A program made the position numbers and the translations under genes. Below are positions 1-5,203 of a stretch of DNA of 5,203 nt, one piece after another. Positions within the stretch are counted from its first letter, which is position 1. Each line of letters opens with the position of its first letter. Source of the stretch: Flavobacteriales bacterium (GTDB lineage Bacteria; Bacteroidota; Bacteroidia; Flavobacteriales_F; PHOS-HE28); NCBI GenBank assembly GCA_020437875.1, contig JAGQVR010000200.1, forward strand, positions 1 through 5,203, written 5' to 3'. The notes below the pieces were generated by a model, which worked only from the letters and a program-made list of their open reading frames with translations, did no database searches and was not told the DNA's origin.

Positions 1-1
1 C

Positions 2-496
2 CCGTGGAGAAAGCCGGAATTCCATGAACTAGGGACCCGGGACCGGGTACACTACAGTGGCTCCCTGGCCGTGGTACGGTACCGTGCCGTGCGTACCCTG
101 TTCGTTCACATCCGCGACCATGGCCGCACCCGGAAAGCGGGCACGCTGATGGTGCCGCTACCGGACAGCCGACCGGTGACCCTGACCTTCACTGCGTGGG
201 GCCTTGCCGGGCGCTGCCAGCGGTCCCTAACCCTGCAAGGGCGGGCCGTGGAACGGCACCTGCCACGACCTGTCCGAGAACGGCCCTTTGCCCAGGAACC
301 GCGTGTGCACACGCCCGGATCTCGCGAAGAGCAGCGCCCCGTGAGCTCCAGCTATCTGGACCAGCAACTGGCCTGTGACCACCTGCAGCCGGAAGCCACG
401 GGCAAGCACTACCCCGTGGAAGTGCTGATCCCCGAACCTGACCAACCACCGGAACAACCCACCGACCATGGCCTACAAGGACTACTCAACGCCTAA
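2..496 (+). CDS. Partial unrecognised ORF, 3' end only
   Basis: The frame is open from the left edge to a TAA at 494-496, so the true start lies outside the window; the GTG at 71 is an internal codon that could serve as a start but need not. About 164 residues are visible. I recognise no family. The first 60 or so residues alternate hydrophobic and polar positions (for example LAVVRY and PVTLTFTAW), as in a beta-rich domain. The remainder is rich in Arg and Pro and ends in a PEPDQPPEQP stretch. Third codon positions are mostly G or C and the Arg codon choice (many CGG) resembles the downstream genes, which favours real coding. The two other forward frames are broken by stops. It overlaps the next gene by 29 nt if that gene starts at 468, or ends 13 nt before it if it starts at 510. 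A non-coding GC-rich open frame or a decayed gene end cannot be excluded. Confidence 0.4.
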   Translation, partial: PWRKPEFHELGTRDRVHYSGSLAVVRYRAVRTLFVHIRDHGRTRKAGTLMVPLPDSRPVTLTFTAWGLAGRCQRSLTLQGRAVERHLPRPVRERPFAQEPRVHTPGSREEQRPVSSSYLDQQLACDHLQPEATGKHYPVEVLIPEPDQPPEQPTDHGLQGLLNA

Positions 497-1682
497 GGCA
501 AGCGCCTTCATGAAATTCCTCTGGCGGATAGCCGGAGCAGAGAAGTACATCCTGATGCGGGGCACCTTCAGCGACCAAGTGAAGTGGGCGTGCCTGGGCG
601 GGATCGTGCTGAGCACGGGCATCATGGCTGCGTTCGCAGGCGGCTATGCCTTCTACAACATCTTTCAACCGCGAACGCTGGCAACGACCGATGACACACA
701 CGTGCCCACGGTGCTGCTCTCCCTTGTGTTCGGGCTGCTGTGGGGGCTGATCATCCTGAACATCGACCGCTTCATCGTTTCCGCCACGGGCAAGGGGGAC
801 GGGACCGAGGCGATCACCTGGGACGAACTGAGGGGAGCGATCCCGCGGATCATCATGGGGTCGATCATCGCCATCACGATCAGCAAGCCGATCGAGATCC
901 GGATGTTCAAGACGGAGATCGACCTGGCACTGGCCCAGCACCAGGAGCAGGTGCACAAGGAACTGCTGGAAGGCGTGGAAGGGTTGTACGAGGAACGGAT
1001 CCAGGTGGAAAAGGACAAACTGGCGAAGTGGGAGGCGGAGATCTCCACCAAGGAAAAGCGGGCCGCTGACCTGGAGGACCAATACATCGAGGAGGCCAGG
1101 AACATCACGGTGGGGCCACGTGCCCGTGCGGTGAAGGCCCAGTGGGACCGGGCGAAGGCCGAGGCCGAGCAGCTGAAGGCGAAGTACGAGCCCTTGATGC
1201 AGGAAAGCCTGAACAAGATCGGCAGCTACGAGCAGGAGAAACTGGGCAAGATGGCCGACGCCGAGACCAAGGCGGCGAAGCTGGACGGTCTGTTGGAGCG
1301 GATCAAGCTGGCCCATGAAGTGGCCGGATGGCCGATCACCATCTTCATCACCCTGCTGTTTCTGGCGATCGAGTTGACGCCGATCTTCTTCAAGATGATG
1401 CTGGTCCGGGGGCCGTACGACTATCTGGAGGAGAACCTGAAGGAGATCGTGAAGGCCAGGCAAGGGGTGCAGGTACTCCCGGACTTCTACACCGACCGGA
1501 AGGGCAAGGAGCGGGACAAGGTGGTGTACCACTTCGCCGAACGGATCATCAAGGAGAAGGAGGCCATGCTGAAGGCCCAGCAGGAGTTGAGCGAGCATGC
1601 GCTTGACAAGTGGAAGGCGAAGGAGAAGGAGCGGATCAACGAGGACCCTGACGCCTACATCCGCACAGGACCCGAGGCATGA
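468..1682 (+). CDS. DUF4407 domain membrane protein with long coiled coil
   Basis: The 404-residue product has the full DUF4407 layout. Transmembrane segments lie at about 41-66, 81-104, 125-140 and 288-310. Family-like motifs are WRIAGAEKYIL near residues 19-29, NIDRF at 98-102 at the end of helix 2, ISKPIEIRMF at 138-147 at the end of helix 3, and IELTPIFFKMM at 301-311 in helix 4. Between helices 3 and 4 (about 150-285) is a long, highly charged Glu/Lys/Ala-rich region typical of a coiled coil. A charged, Lys-rich tail follows (312-404). The positive-inside rule suggests a coiled coil outside the cytoplasm and a cytoplasmic tail. No biochemical function is established for the family as far as I know. 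The start at 468 keeps the longest frame; an ATG at 510 (residue 15) would begin at MKFLWR, close to where many family members start, and would remove the overlap with the upstream ORF. Its stop overlaps the next start in an ATGA, implying coupled translation. Confidence 0.88.
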   Translation: MAYKDYSTPKASAFMKFLWRIAGAEKYILMRGTFSDQVKWACLGGIVLSTGIMAAFAGGYAFYNIFQPRTLATTDDTHVPTVLLSLVFGLLWGLIILNIDRFIVSATGKGDGTEAITWDELRGAIPRIIMGSIIAITISKPIEIRMFKTEIDLALAQHQEQVHKELLEGVEGLYEERIQVEKDKLAKWEAEISTKEKRAADLEDQYIEEARNITVGPRARAVKAQWDRAKAEAEQLKAKYEPLMQESLNKIGSYEQEKLGKMADAETKAAKLDGLLERIKLAHEVAGWPITIFITLLFLAIELTPIFFKMMLVRGPYDYLEENLKEIVKARQGVQVLPDFYTDRKGKERDKVVYHFAERIIKEKEAMLKAQQELSEHALDKWKAKEKERINEDPDAYIRTGPEA

Positions 1683-2614
1683 AGCGGGACCGGTTCCGGC
1701 TCTGGCACCTGGCCACCGGTGACGAGCAGGTGGTGGGGTACTGCGGTGGGCATACGCGCAGGCTGTTCACCTGGGCCGGTGTGGCCATGGGTGGAGTGGC
1801 CGTCCTGACGGTGCTTTCCCTGAACCAGTTGTTCCAGGAGGCCTTCCGGATGGATTGGATGTCGTGGGTGGTGACGGTGATCTTCAGCCTGGTACTGCTG
1901 AACATCTTCCGGCTGACGCTGGCCACGATCGGGGCTGACGTGCTGCCCCGACCAGCCGACGAGACCGCTTCCCTGTTCGGACGGGGCCTCTCCTTTGTAT
2001 TGCGGGCCGGGTTCATGATGGCATTGGCCTGGTTCCTATCGGTGCCCCTGACGACCGTGGTATTCAAGGCTGATGGTGAACGGATCGTGAGCGAGCAGCG
2101 GGCGGAAGTGCAGGAGCTCTTCGCACGCATCCGTGAGCAACGGGCGGCACTGTTGGCCCAGCGCGTGGCGGACTTGAGTGCCGCCGGCCGGGAGGACCTG
2201 GTGCAGGCCGCCCATGAGCGGTTCGCGCGCGATGCCGAAGCCCTGCGCATCCGCGAGCAACGGGCCGCCGATGCACGGTTCTTCGTTCACCGGATCGTGG
2301 GCACTTACCGTGTCCGGCCGGAAGCCTACCTGCTATCCCTGGGCATGTCCGCTCTGTTCCTGCTCCCGGTGATCCTGAAGCGGATCGGCACGCGACGGAA
2401 CGACCATGTGGAACTGACCCGCGAGCTACAGGTGGGGCTTGTGCTGGACGAATATGATGACATGCTGGCCGACCGGTTGGCCGTGCTCCATGAGCAAGGG
2501 CTTTGGATGGCCCGGTTCTCGAGGTACGAGGACCCGCCGTTCAACACCCAGGAAAAGGAAGGTCCGGCAGCCGATGACCATGAGGCCTTCACGACCTGGT
2601 TCAAGCAGCGCTGA
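1679..2614 (+). CDS. Membrane/coiled-coil protein, divergent DUF4407-like paralogue
   Basis: The 311-residue product repeats the architecture of the preceding gene with little sequence identity. Predicted membrane helices are at about 29-48, 60-84, 107-128 and 214-236, with a charged Glu/Arg/Ala-rich coiled coil at about 131-205 between helices 3 and 4. Equivalent landmarks can be matched: LLNIFRLTL (73-81) against the LNIDRFIV motif, LSVPLTTVVF (120-129) against ISKPIEIRMF, and LLPVILKRI (228-236) against ELTPIFFKM. The key Asp of NIDR is replaced by Phe and the coiled coil is roughly half as long. I infer an ancient tandem duplication or a partner subunit; the function is unknown. RIREQRAA occurs twice in the coiled coil (150-157 and 190-197). 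The ATG at 1679 overlaps the upstream stop (ATGA), with AGGA 8 nt ahead. The C-terminal tail (237-311) is hydrophilic. The next gene starts after only 2 nt. Confidence 0.82.
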   Translation: MKRDRFRLWHLATGDEQVVGYCGGHTRRLFTWAGVAMGGVAVLTVLSLNQLFQEAFRMDWMSWVVTVIFSLVLLNIFRLTLATIGADVLPRPADETASLFGRGLSFVLRAGFMMALAWFLSVPLTTVVFKADGERIVSEQRAEVQELFARIREQRAALLAQRVADLSAAGREDLVQAAHERFARDAEALRIREQRAADARFFVHRIVGTYRVRPEAYLLSLGMSALFLLPVILKRIGTRRNDHVELTRELQVGLVLDEYDDMLADRLAVLHEQGLWMARFSRYEDPPFNTQEKEGPAADDHEAFTTWFKQR

Positions 2615-2616
2615 GG

Positions 2617-4197
2617 GTGGCACGCCGCACGGAGCTCCGACGCATTCATTTCACGGGCACCTGCTCGGGGAAATATCATGCGACCCGGAACCCCAGGTTA
2701 TCGCGCCCGCTCCATGAGGAGGTCTATGACCTGACCATCACGGAATTCGAGGGCAGGAACTGTGAGGTGATCACGGAACGTGAACACGAGGCGTTCACCC
2801 ACGACCTTTCAGCAGAGGAAGTAACGGGAGCCCTTTGTGAATGGGAGGGTCAGCTGTACCGGATGCAGCTGGCCGAGGTCCGCGTGGCCACTGCGGAAGG
2901 ACCGGAAGGTGTCTCCAAGGAAGGCCAGGATTCGTTCGGGCAGTTCCATGGAACATTCACGGCAGTGGTGATGGTGCCTTACGAGGTGTTCGTTCCCGAG
3001 GCAGACCCGGAGCCACTAGATGTAGAAGACGATGATGAGCCAAGAACCTGGACAGGAACGGGGCCACTGAACAGGGTGGAGGTGCCCGTAGCGCCGACGT
3101 GGTCCGATGGATGCGCGACCGGCGGCTGCTGGGAGGCGGTGGGATGGCTCCTAACGATCCTGTTCTGGCTGGTCGCCGCCATTGCATTGATCGGCCTGAT
3201 CGGGGTCGCACCCTTGGTGCTGTTGGTGTTGTTGGTGGCACTCCTGCTTTCGGGTGGGGGAATACTCGGTGGCGCCGGTGAGGCGATCGGCCGGGTGCTT
3301 GGAGGGATCCTGCAGTTCCTGCTGGGGTTGCTGGCGGTCGGGGTGCTTCTCTCGGTGCTCGCCGGCCTGTTCTCGTTCCTGAAGGAACGCCCTGATGAAC
3401 GGCTGCGAGAGCGCACTGAACAACAGGAACTGGAAACGCAAGAGGACCAGTTGGTGGTGGGTGAGGACACCTTGATCCGGCATCATCTTCGCTGGCAGGA
3501 CCATGGTGGGCAATGGCACAGCATGAACTGGGAGGTGTTCCGCAGCCACATGCGGGCCAGCCTGAACCACCTGGATTCCATAGCCCGGCACCTGCCCAGT
3601 GAGGAGGATTGGCGGCAACTCTACGGGCATCTTGCCAGGACGGATTCCCTTCATCTGAGCCGACTTGTCTCGGCGGCGCGGGAGCTGGGTACGCGGGAAG
3701 GGCTGGACCGGAACCAGTTGGCACATGCCCTGACGACCTGCGTACAGAGCATTCCCTACTCCTGGATGCTTGAAGAGCCCTGCCCGAACGGGGAGGGACG
3801 GGAATGGGACGGACACCCCTGCAAGGGTGAAATGCCCTTCGGGTTGAATCCACCGGCCGGCTTCGTAGGAGACCTACGGGGGGACTGCGACACCCGGGTG
3901 CTGTTGCTGCATGCGGTGCTGGAGGAACTCGGCTACGATGTCGCGGTGATGCTGAGCCAACGCTACCGGCACGCCATGTTGGGCATCGTGCTCCCAGGAA
4001 GAGGCAGTTCCTTGATGCATGGCGGACAGCGCTACTACTTCTACGAAACCACCAGCCGTGGATTCCGGTTGGGCTACATCCATCCGCAGAACGCGGACCT
4101 ACGCTACTGGCGGCTCCTGAAGTTGGACCGCGACAATCCTAACTTCGATAACCCTTCCCCATGGAACAGCTCACGACCCTCCACTACAGCTTCCTGA
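2617..4197 (+). CDS. Membrane protein with C-terminal transglutaminase-like cysteine peptidase domain
   Basis: The 526-residue product has three parts. Residues 1-130 form a soluble, probably beta-rich N-terminal domain without a signal peptide, which I do not recognise; an acidic, Pro-containing linker follows (130-160). Residues 174-254 are a Leu/Gly-rich hydrophobic block with either two or three membrane passes (174-212 and 228-254). Residues 285-510 look like a transglutaminase-like fold: VQSIPY (376-381), GDCD with candidate nucleophile Cys424, YRHAM with His452, and YYFYETT with Glu477 as the acidic third residue, followed by GFRLGYI. In this superfamily such a triad supports peptidase, amidase or acyl-transfer chemistry; the substrate here is unknown. 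Arg and Lys after the last helix (256-266) suggest a cytoplasmic catalytic domain, hence an even number of passes, but this is inference. Start: the GTG at 2617 lies 2 nt after the previous stop, and the first in-frame Met is residue 83, far too late. The 3' end overlaps the next gene by 37 nt. Confidence 0.85.
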   Translation: MARRTELRRIHFTGTCSGKYHATRNPRLSRPLHEEVYDLTITEFEGRNCEVITEREHEAFTHDLSAEEVTGALCEWEGQLYRMQLAEVRVATAEGPEGVSKEGQDSFGQFHGTFTAVVMVPYEVFVPEADPEPLDVEDDDEPRTWTGTGPLNRVEVPVAPTWSDGCATGGCWEAVGWLLTILFWLVAAIALIGLIGVAPLVLLVLLVALLLSGGGILGGAGEAIGRVLGGILQFLLGLLAVGVLLSVLAGLFSFLKERPDERLRERTEQQELETQEDQLVVGEDTLIRHHLRWQDHGGQWHSMNWEVFRSHMRASLNHLDSIARHLPSEEDWRQLYGHLARTDSLHLSRLVSAARELGTREGLDRNQLAHALTTCVQSIPYSWMLEEPCPNGEGREWDGHPCKGEMPFGLNPPAGFVGDLRGDCDTRVLLLHAVLEELGYDVAVMLSQRYRHAMLGIVLPGRGSSLMHGGQRYYFYETTSRGFRLGYIHPQNADLRYWRLLKLDRDNPNFDNPSPWNSSRPSTTAS

Positions 4198-4661
4198 TCG
4201 GCAGCTTCCTTGTGGCCCTTGCAGCGGTAACCGCGCTGATGCGATGGAGCGAGCGCAGGATGAAGAAGCATGAGCTGGATGCCTCTGGCTGGACCTGGGG
4301 GCTCTACGTGCTGGGCCTGCTGTGCAGCTTATTCCTGCTGTTGCGAGCGGTATCAGGACCCCTCTGGGACAGCCTGGACCTGATGCTATCCATGGGCAGC
4401 CGATGGTGGGACCTGTTGCGCTACTTCGCCTTCATGGTGGGTGCCGCATTCGTGGTCTGGCTGATCCTTATGCGCACCGTTCGCTTCCTGTTCAAATGGA
4501 TCTATGCGAAGCCCTTTTATACTGCGGTGAAGGACGGAGGAAGGACACCGATCCTCGTGGCGATCGGCGTGCTGCTGTTCCTGTCAGGGATGGTCGCTCC
4601 TGCGCTTGAGCGGCTGATGTACGTGTTCGTGCCTGTGCCGGACCTGCCGGTGTTCCAGTAG
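4161..4661 (+). CDS. Small four-helix integral membrane protein, unknown function
   Basis: The 166-residue product is almost entirely membrane-embedded, with predicted helices at about 9-28, 44-63, 86-106 and 128-149. I recognise no family. Basic clusters RWSERRMKK (28-36) after helix 1 and residues 105-129 (R, K, K, K, R) between helices 3 and 4 point to a topology with both termini outside and both basic loops in the cytoplasm. The loop between helices 2 and 3 contains several Trp residues (W69, W82, W83). The ATG at 4161 sits inside the end of the preceding gene (37-nt overlap, different frame). It is the best start because the next in-frame Met is residue 27, which would delete helix 1. 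As the last gene of a tightly packed string of membrane-protein genes it is probably a subunit or partner of the proteins encoded upstream. The stop codon lies inside a strong inverted repeat. Confidence 0.75.
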   Translation: MEQLTTLHYSFLIGSFLVALAAVTALMRWSERRMKKHELDASGWTWGLYVLGLLCSLFLLLRAVSGPLWDSLDLMLSMGSRWWDLLRYFAFMVGAAFVVWLILMRTVRFLFKWIYAKPFYTAVKDGGRTPILVAIGVLLFLSGMVAPALERLMYVFVPVPDLPVFQ

Positions 4662-4673
4662 GCAGGGACCGGC
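4637..4673 (+). terminator. Candidate hairpin at operon end, no U tract
   Basis: An interrupted inverted repeat surrounds the stop codon of the last operon gene. GCCGG (4637-4641) pairs with CCGGC (4669-4673), and CCTGCC (4643-4648) with GGCAGG (4661-4666). They are separated by a small A versus GA internal bulge and a 12-nt loop that contains most of the TAG. This gives 11 mostly G-C pairs. No run of T follows, so it is not a classical intrinsic terminator. It could be a transcript end point used with a factor, or a structure protecting the 3' end. The pairing is seen directly; the terminator role is inferred. Confidence 0.35.
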
Positions 4674-4704
4674 TAAACGCAGAATTGGCATTGCTGCTTC
4701 GGTT

Positions 4705-4767
4705 GGCTACGAGCTTTGAGCTGCCAGCCACGAGCTACTAGCTGCTGGCCTATTGCTGCTGGCTGGT
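4705..4767. repeat. 7-bp tandem repeat tract A (9 units)
   Basis: Nine heptamers run in unbroken phase, beginning GGCTACG, AGCTTTG, AGCTGCC, AGCCACG, AGCTACT, AGCTGCT. The loose consensus is RGCYRCK. Many units contain AGCT, which is its own reverse complement, so the tract can pair with itself in several registers. Confidence 0.8.
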
Positions 4768-4771
4768 GCCA

Positions 4772-4801
4772 ATGGACGTTGATGGACGGGAATGGACGGG
4801 G
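4772..4801. repeat. 10-bp tandem repeat, 3 units, copy A
   Basis: Three consecutive decamers share ATGGACG at their start: ATGGACGTTG, ATGGACGGGA and ATGGACGGGG. The 30-nt block recurs in copy B with one mismatch in unit 2 (ATGGACGGCA) and is the best conserved long part of the module. Confidence 0.85.
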
Positions 4802-4846
4802 CACCGGTGATGCCGGGCTGGGACGGAGTTGCTGCTTCGGGTATTG

Positions 4847-4930
4847 AGCTGCTGGCCACGAGCTGCTAGCTGCTAGCCACGAGCTACTGGCTGCTAGCCT
4901 TCCGCTGCTGGCTGCTGGGTGGTGGGTGCC
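4847..4930. repeat. 7-bp tandem repeat tract B (12 units)
   Basis: Twelve heptamers run in perfect phase, including AGCTGCT three times, GGCTGCT twice, GGCCACG, AGCCACG and AGCTACT; the last two units are more diverged (GGGTGGT, GGGTGCC). The tract is exactly three units (21 nt) longer than tract A, which suggests gain or loss of whole units by slippage or recombination. Confidence 0.85.
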
Positions 4931-4931
4931 G

Positions 4932-4961
4932 ATGGACGTTGATGGACGGCAATGGACGGGG
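4932..4961. repeat. 10-bp tandem repeat, 3 units, copy B
   Basis: Decamers ATGGACGTTG, ATGGACGGCA and ATGGACGGGG match the copy A block at 29 of 30 positions, in the same order and directly after the heptamer tract. Confidence 0.85.
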
Positions 4962-5021
4962 GGCGGTGATGCCGGGGAGGCTGTGTTGACGGTCCGTTCA
5001 CTCCATCCCCCGATCGCGGTA

Positions 5022-5052
5022 TTGTGGTGGCGGAACCGGGTGCGGTGCTTTG
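5022..5052 (+). promoter_or_regulatory. Weak candidate Bacteroidota-type promoter
   Basis: A TTG at 5022-5024 is followed after 20 nt by GTGCTTTG at 5045-5052. This resembles the Bacteroidota arrangement of TTG, 19-20 nt, then TAnnTTTG, but the conserved TA of the second element is missing. It would give a leader of about 15 nt before the ATG at 5074. The spacing fits; the element match is poor, so this is only a pointer. Confidence 0.2.
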
Positions 5053-5073
5053 TGGCCGAACCACCGATACCCC

Positions 5074-5203
5074 ATGGAAGAGACCCTGACGACCCCCACC
5101 GGGCTGGCCGAGCGCTGGGCCGAGCTGCAACGTGAACAGCCGGGCATCCGGATCCGGAACGCCGCCCGCGAGCTGGGCGTGAGCGAGCTGCAACTACTGA
5201 CCC
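5074..5203 (+). CDS. hmuS: Hemin-degrading factor (HemS/HmuS/ChuS family), N-terminus, cut by window end
   Basis: The first 43 codons are visible; the gene runs off the right edge. The N-terminal pattern is typical of the HemS/HmuS/ChuS family: a helix with RWAELQREQPG (residues 14-24), then RIRNAARELGVSELQLL (26-42), corresponding to the family's R-x-R-D/N-x-A-x-x-LGVSE-x-x-L element. Family members are cytoplasmic proteins, usually around 340-350 residues, that bind heme delivered by a TonB/ABC uptake system and degrade it or pass it on, releasing iron. The heme ligand and catalytic residues lie beyond the window, so activity cannot be judged. The ATG at 5074 is preceded by CC and no Shine-Dalgarno sequence, like two starts in the upstream operon. 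It is separated from that operon by 412 nt of repeats and a hairpin, so it is probably an independent transcript. Confidence 0.68.
   Translation, partial: MEETLTTPTGLAERWAELQREQPGIRIRNAARELGVSELQLLT

Larger units (their letters stand above)
4691..4828. repeat. Composite repeat module, copy A
   Basis: The module has four parts in order. A head TTGCTGCTTCGG lies at 4691-4702. A heptamer tract occupies 4705-4767. Three decamers lie at 4772-4801. A tail CGGTGATGCCGGG lies at 4805-4817. The same parts recur in the same order in copy B directly downstream, with head and tail exactly conserved. The period is 138 nt measured at the heads and 159 nt at the tails, the difference coming mainly from extra heptamers in copy B. 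Confidence 0.8.
4829..4980. repeat. Composite repeat module, copy B
   Basis: This is the second copy of the module, starting with the identical 12-nt head at 4829-4840 immediately after copy A. It continues with a longer heptamer tract (4847-4930), the decamer block (4932-4961) and the identical 13-nt tail at 4964-4976. The right boundary is approximate because similarity fades after the tail. Confidence 0.8.
4662..5073. other. Intergenic region dominated by composite repeats
   Basis: These 412 nt separate the membrane-protein operon from the hemin-degrading-factor gene. I see no convincing gene on either strand; the open frames crossing it are by-products of the low-complexity repeats. About 4691-4980 is taken up by a duplicated repeat module. 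The last 90 nt are unique sequence and must hold the promoter for the gene at 5074 if that gene is transcribed separately. I saw no convincing Fur-box-like palindrome there, although heme-use genes are often iron regulated. Confidence 0.7.

Noticed and set aside
35..85. Short palindromes ACCCGG-GA-CCGGGT (35-48) and ACGGTACCGT (76-85) as possible operators
   Set aside because: They lie inside an open frame in GC-rich sequence where such short palindromes are common, and no promoter elements are nearby.
486..1598. Long open frame (370 codons) on the minus strand opposite the DUF4407 gene
   Set aside because: It is the antisense shadow of a GC-rich gene. The + strand product has clear membrane helices and family motifs, while this frame gives a Leu/His/Gln/Asp-rich sequence with no recognisable domain.
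2957..3853. Open frame (298 codons) on the minus strand opposite the peptidase-like gene
   Set aside because: The product is Pro/Arg/Ser-rich low-complexity sequence typical of an antisense shadow; the + strand frame has membrane segments and a motif set consistent with a transglutaminase-like fold.
4691..4980. Possible CRISPR array
   Set aside because: There are only two copies of a long module made of 7-bp and 10-bp tandem units; no regular 25-40 bp repeats with unique spacers of equal length, and no cas genes are seen.
4926..5135. + strand open frame of 69 codons beginning in the decamer repeat
   Set aside because: It overlaps the hemin-degrading-factor start in another frame and its first residues are encoded by repeat sequence; no sign of a real protein.
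4894..5193. Minus-strand open frame of 99 codons over the repeat region and the start of the hemin-degrading-factor gene
   Set aside because: It reads through the repeats and is antisense to a recognisable N-terminus; its Gln/Pro/His-rich composition comes from the repeats.

Overview
The window is GC-rich (roughly 60% by eye) bacterial DNA with all supported genes on the + strand. Three things point tentatively to a high-GC member of the Bacteroidota: two DUF4407-type membrane proteins, several starts without a clear Shine-Dalgarno sequence, and a heptamer repeat tract between genes. None of these proves the assignment.

From the left edge to position 4661 there is one compact gene string with almost no space between genes. 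It opens with the 3' end of an unrecognised ORF (2-496). A DUF4407 family membrane/coiled-coil protein follows (468-1682). Next is a second, shorter protein with the same layout, which I read as a divergent DUF4407-like paralogue (1679-2614). Then comes a membrane protein whose C-terminal domain carries the Cys, His and Glu motifs of a transglutaminase-like cysteine peptidase (2617-4197). The string ends with a small four-helix membrane protein (4161-4661). The junctions are a 29-nt overlap (or a 13-nt gap if a later start is used), a 4-nt ATGA overlap, a 2-nt gap and a 37-nt overlap. That is the pattern of one translationally coupled operon. All four complete products are predicted membrane proteins, so they may form one envelope complex: two related coiled-coil scaffold subunits, one putative membrane-anchored peptidase or amidase, and one small integral subunit. 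The function is unknown, and this is the most interesting part of the window.

A hairpin spans the stop codon of the last operon gene. The 412 nt that follow (4662-5073) hold no convincing gene. They contain an imperfect tandem duplication of a composite repeat: a 12-nt head, a tract of 7-bp repeats, three 10-bp repeats and a 13-nt tail. The two copies differ in length by whole heptamers.

At the right edge (5074 onward) the first 43 codons of a new gene match the N-terminus of the HemS/HmuS/ChuS hemin-degrading family. It looks like a separate transcription unit concerned with heme iron use.
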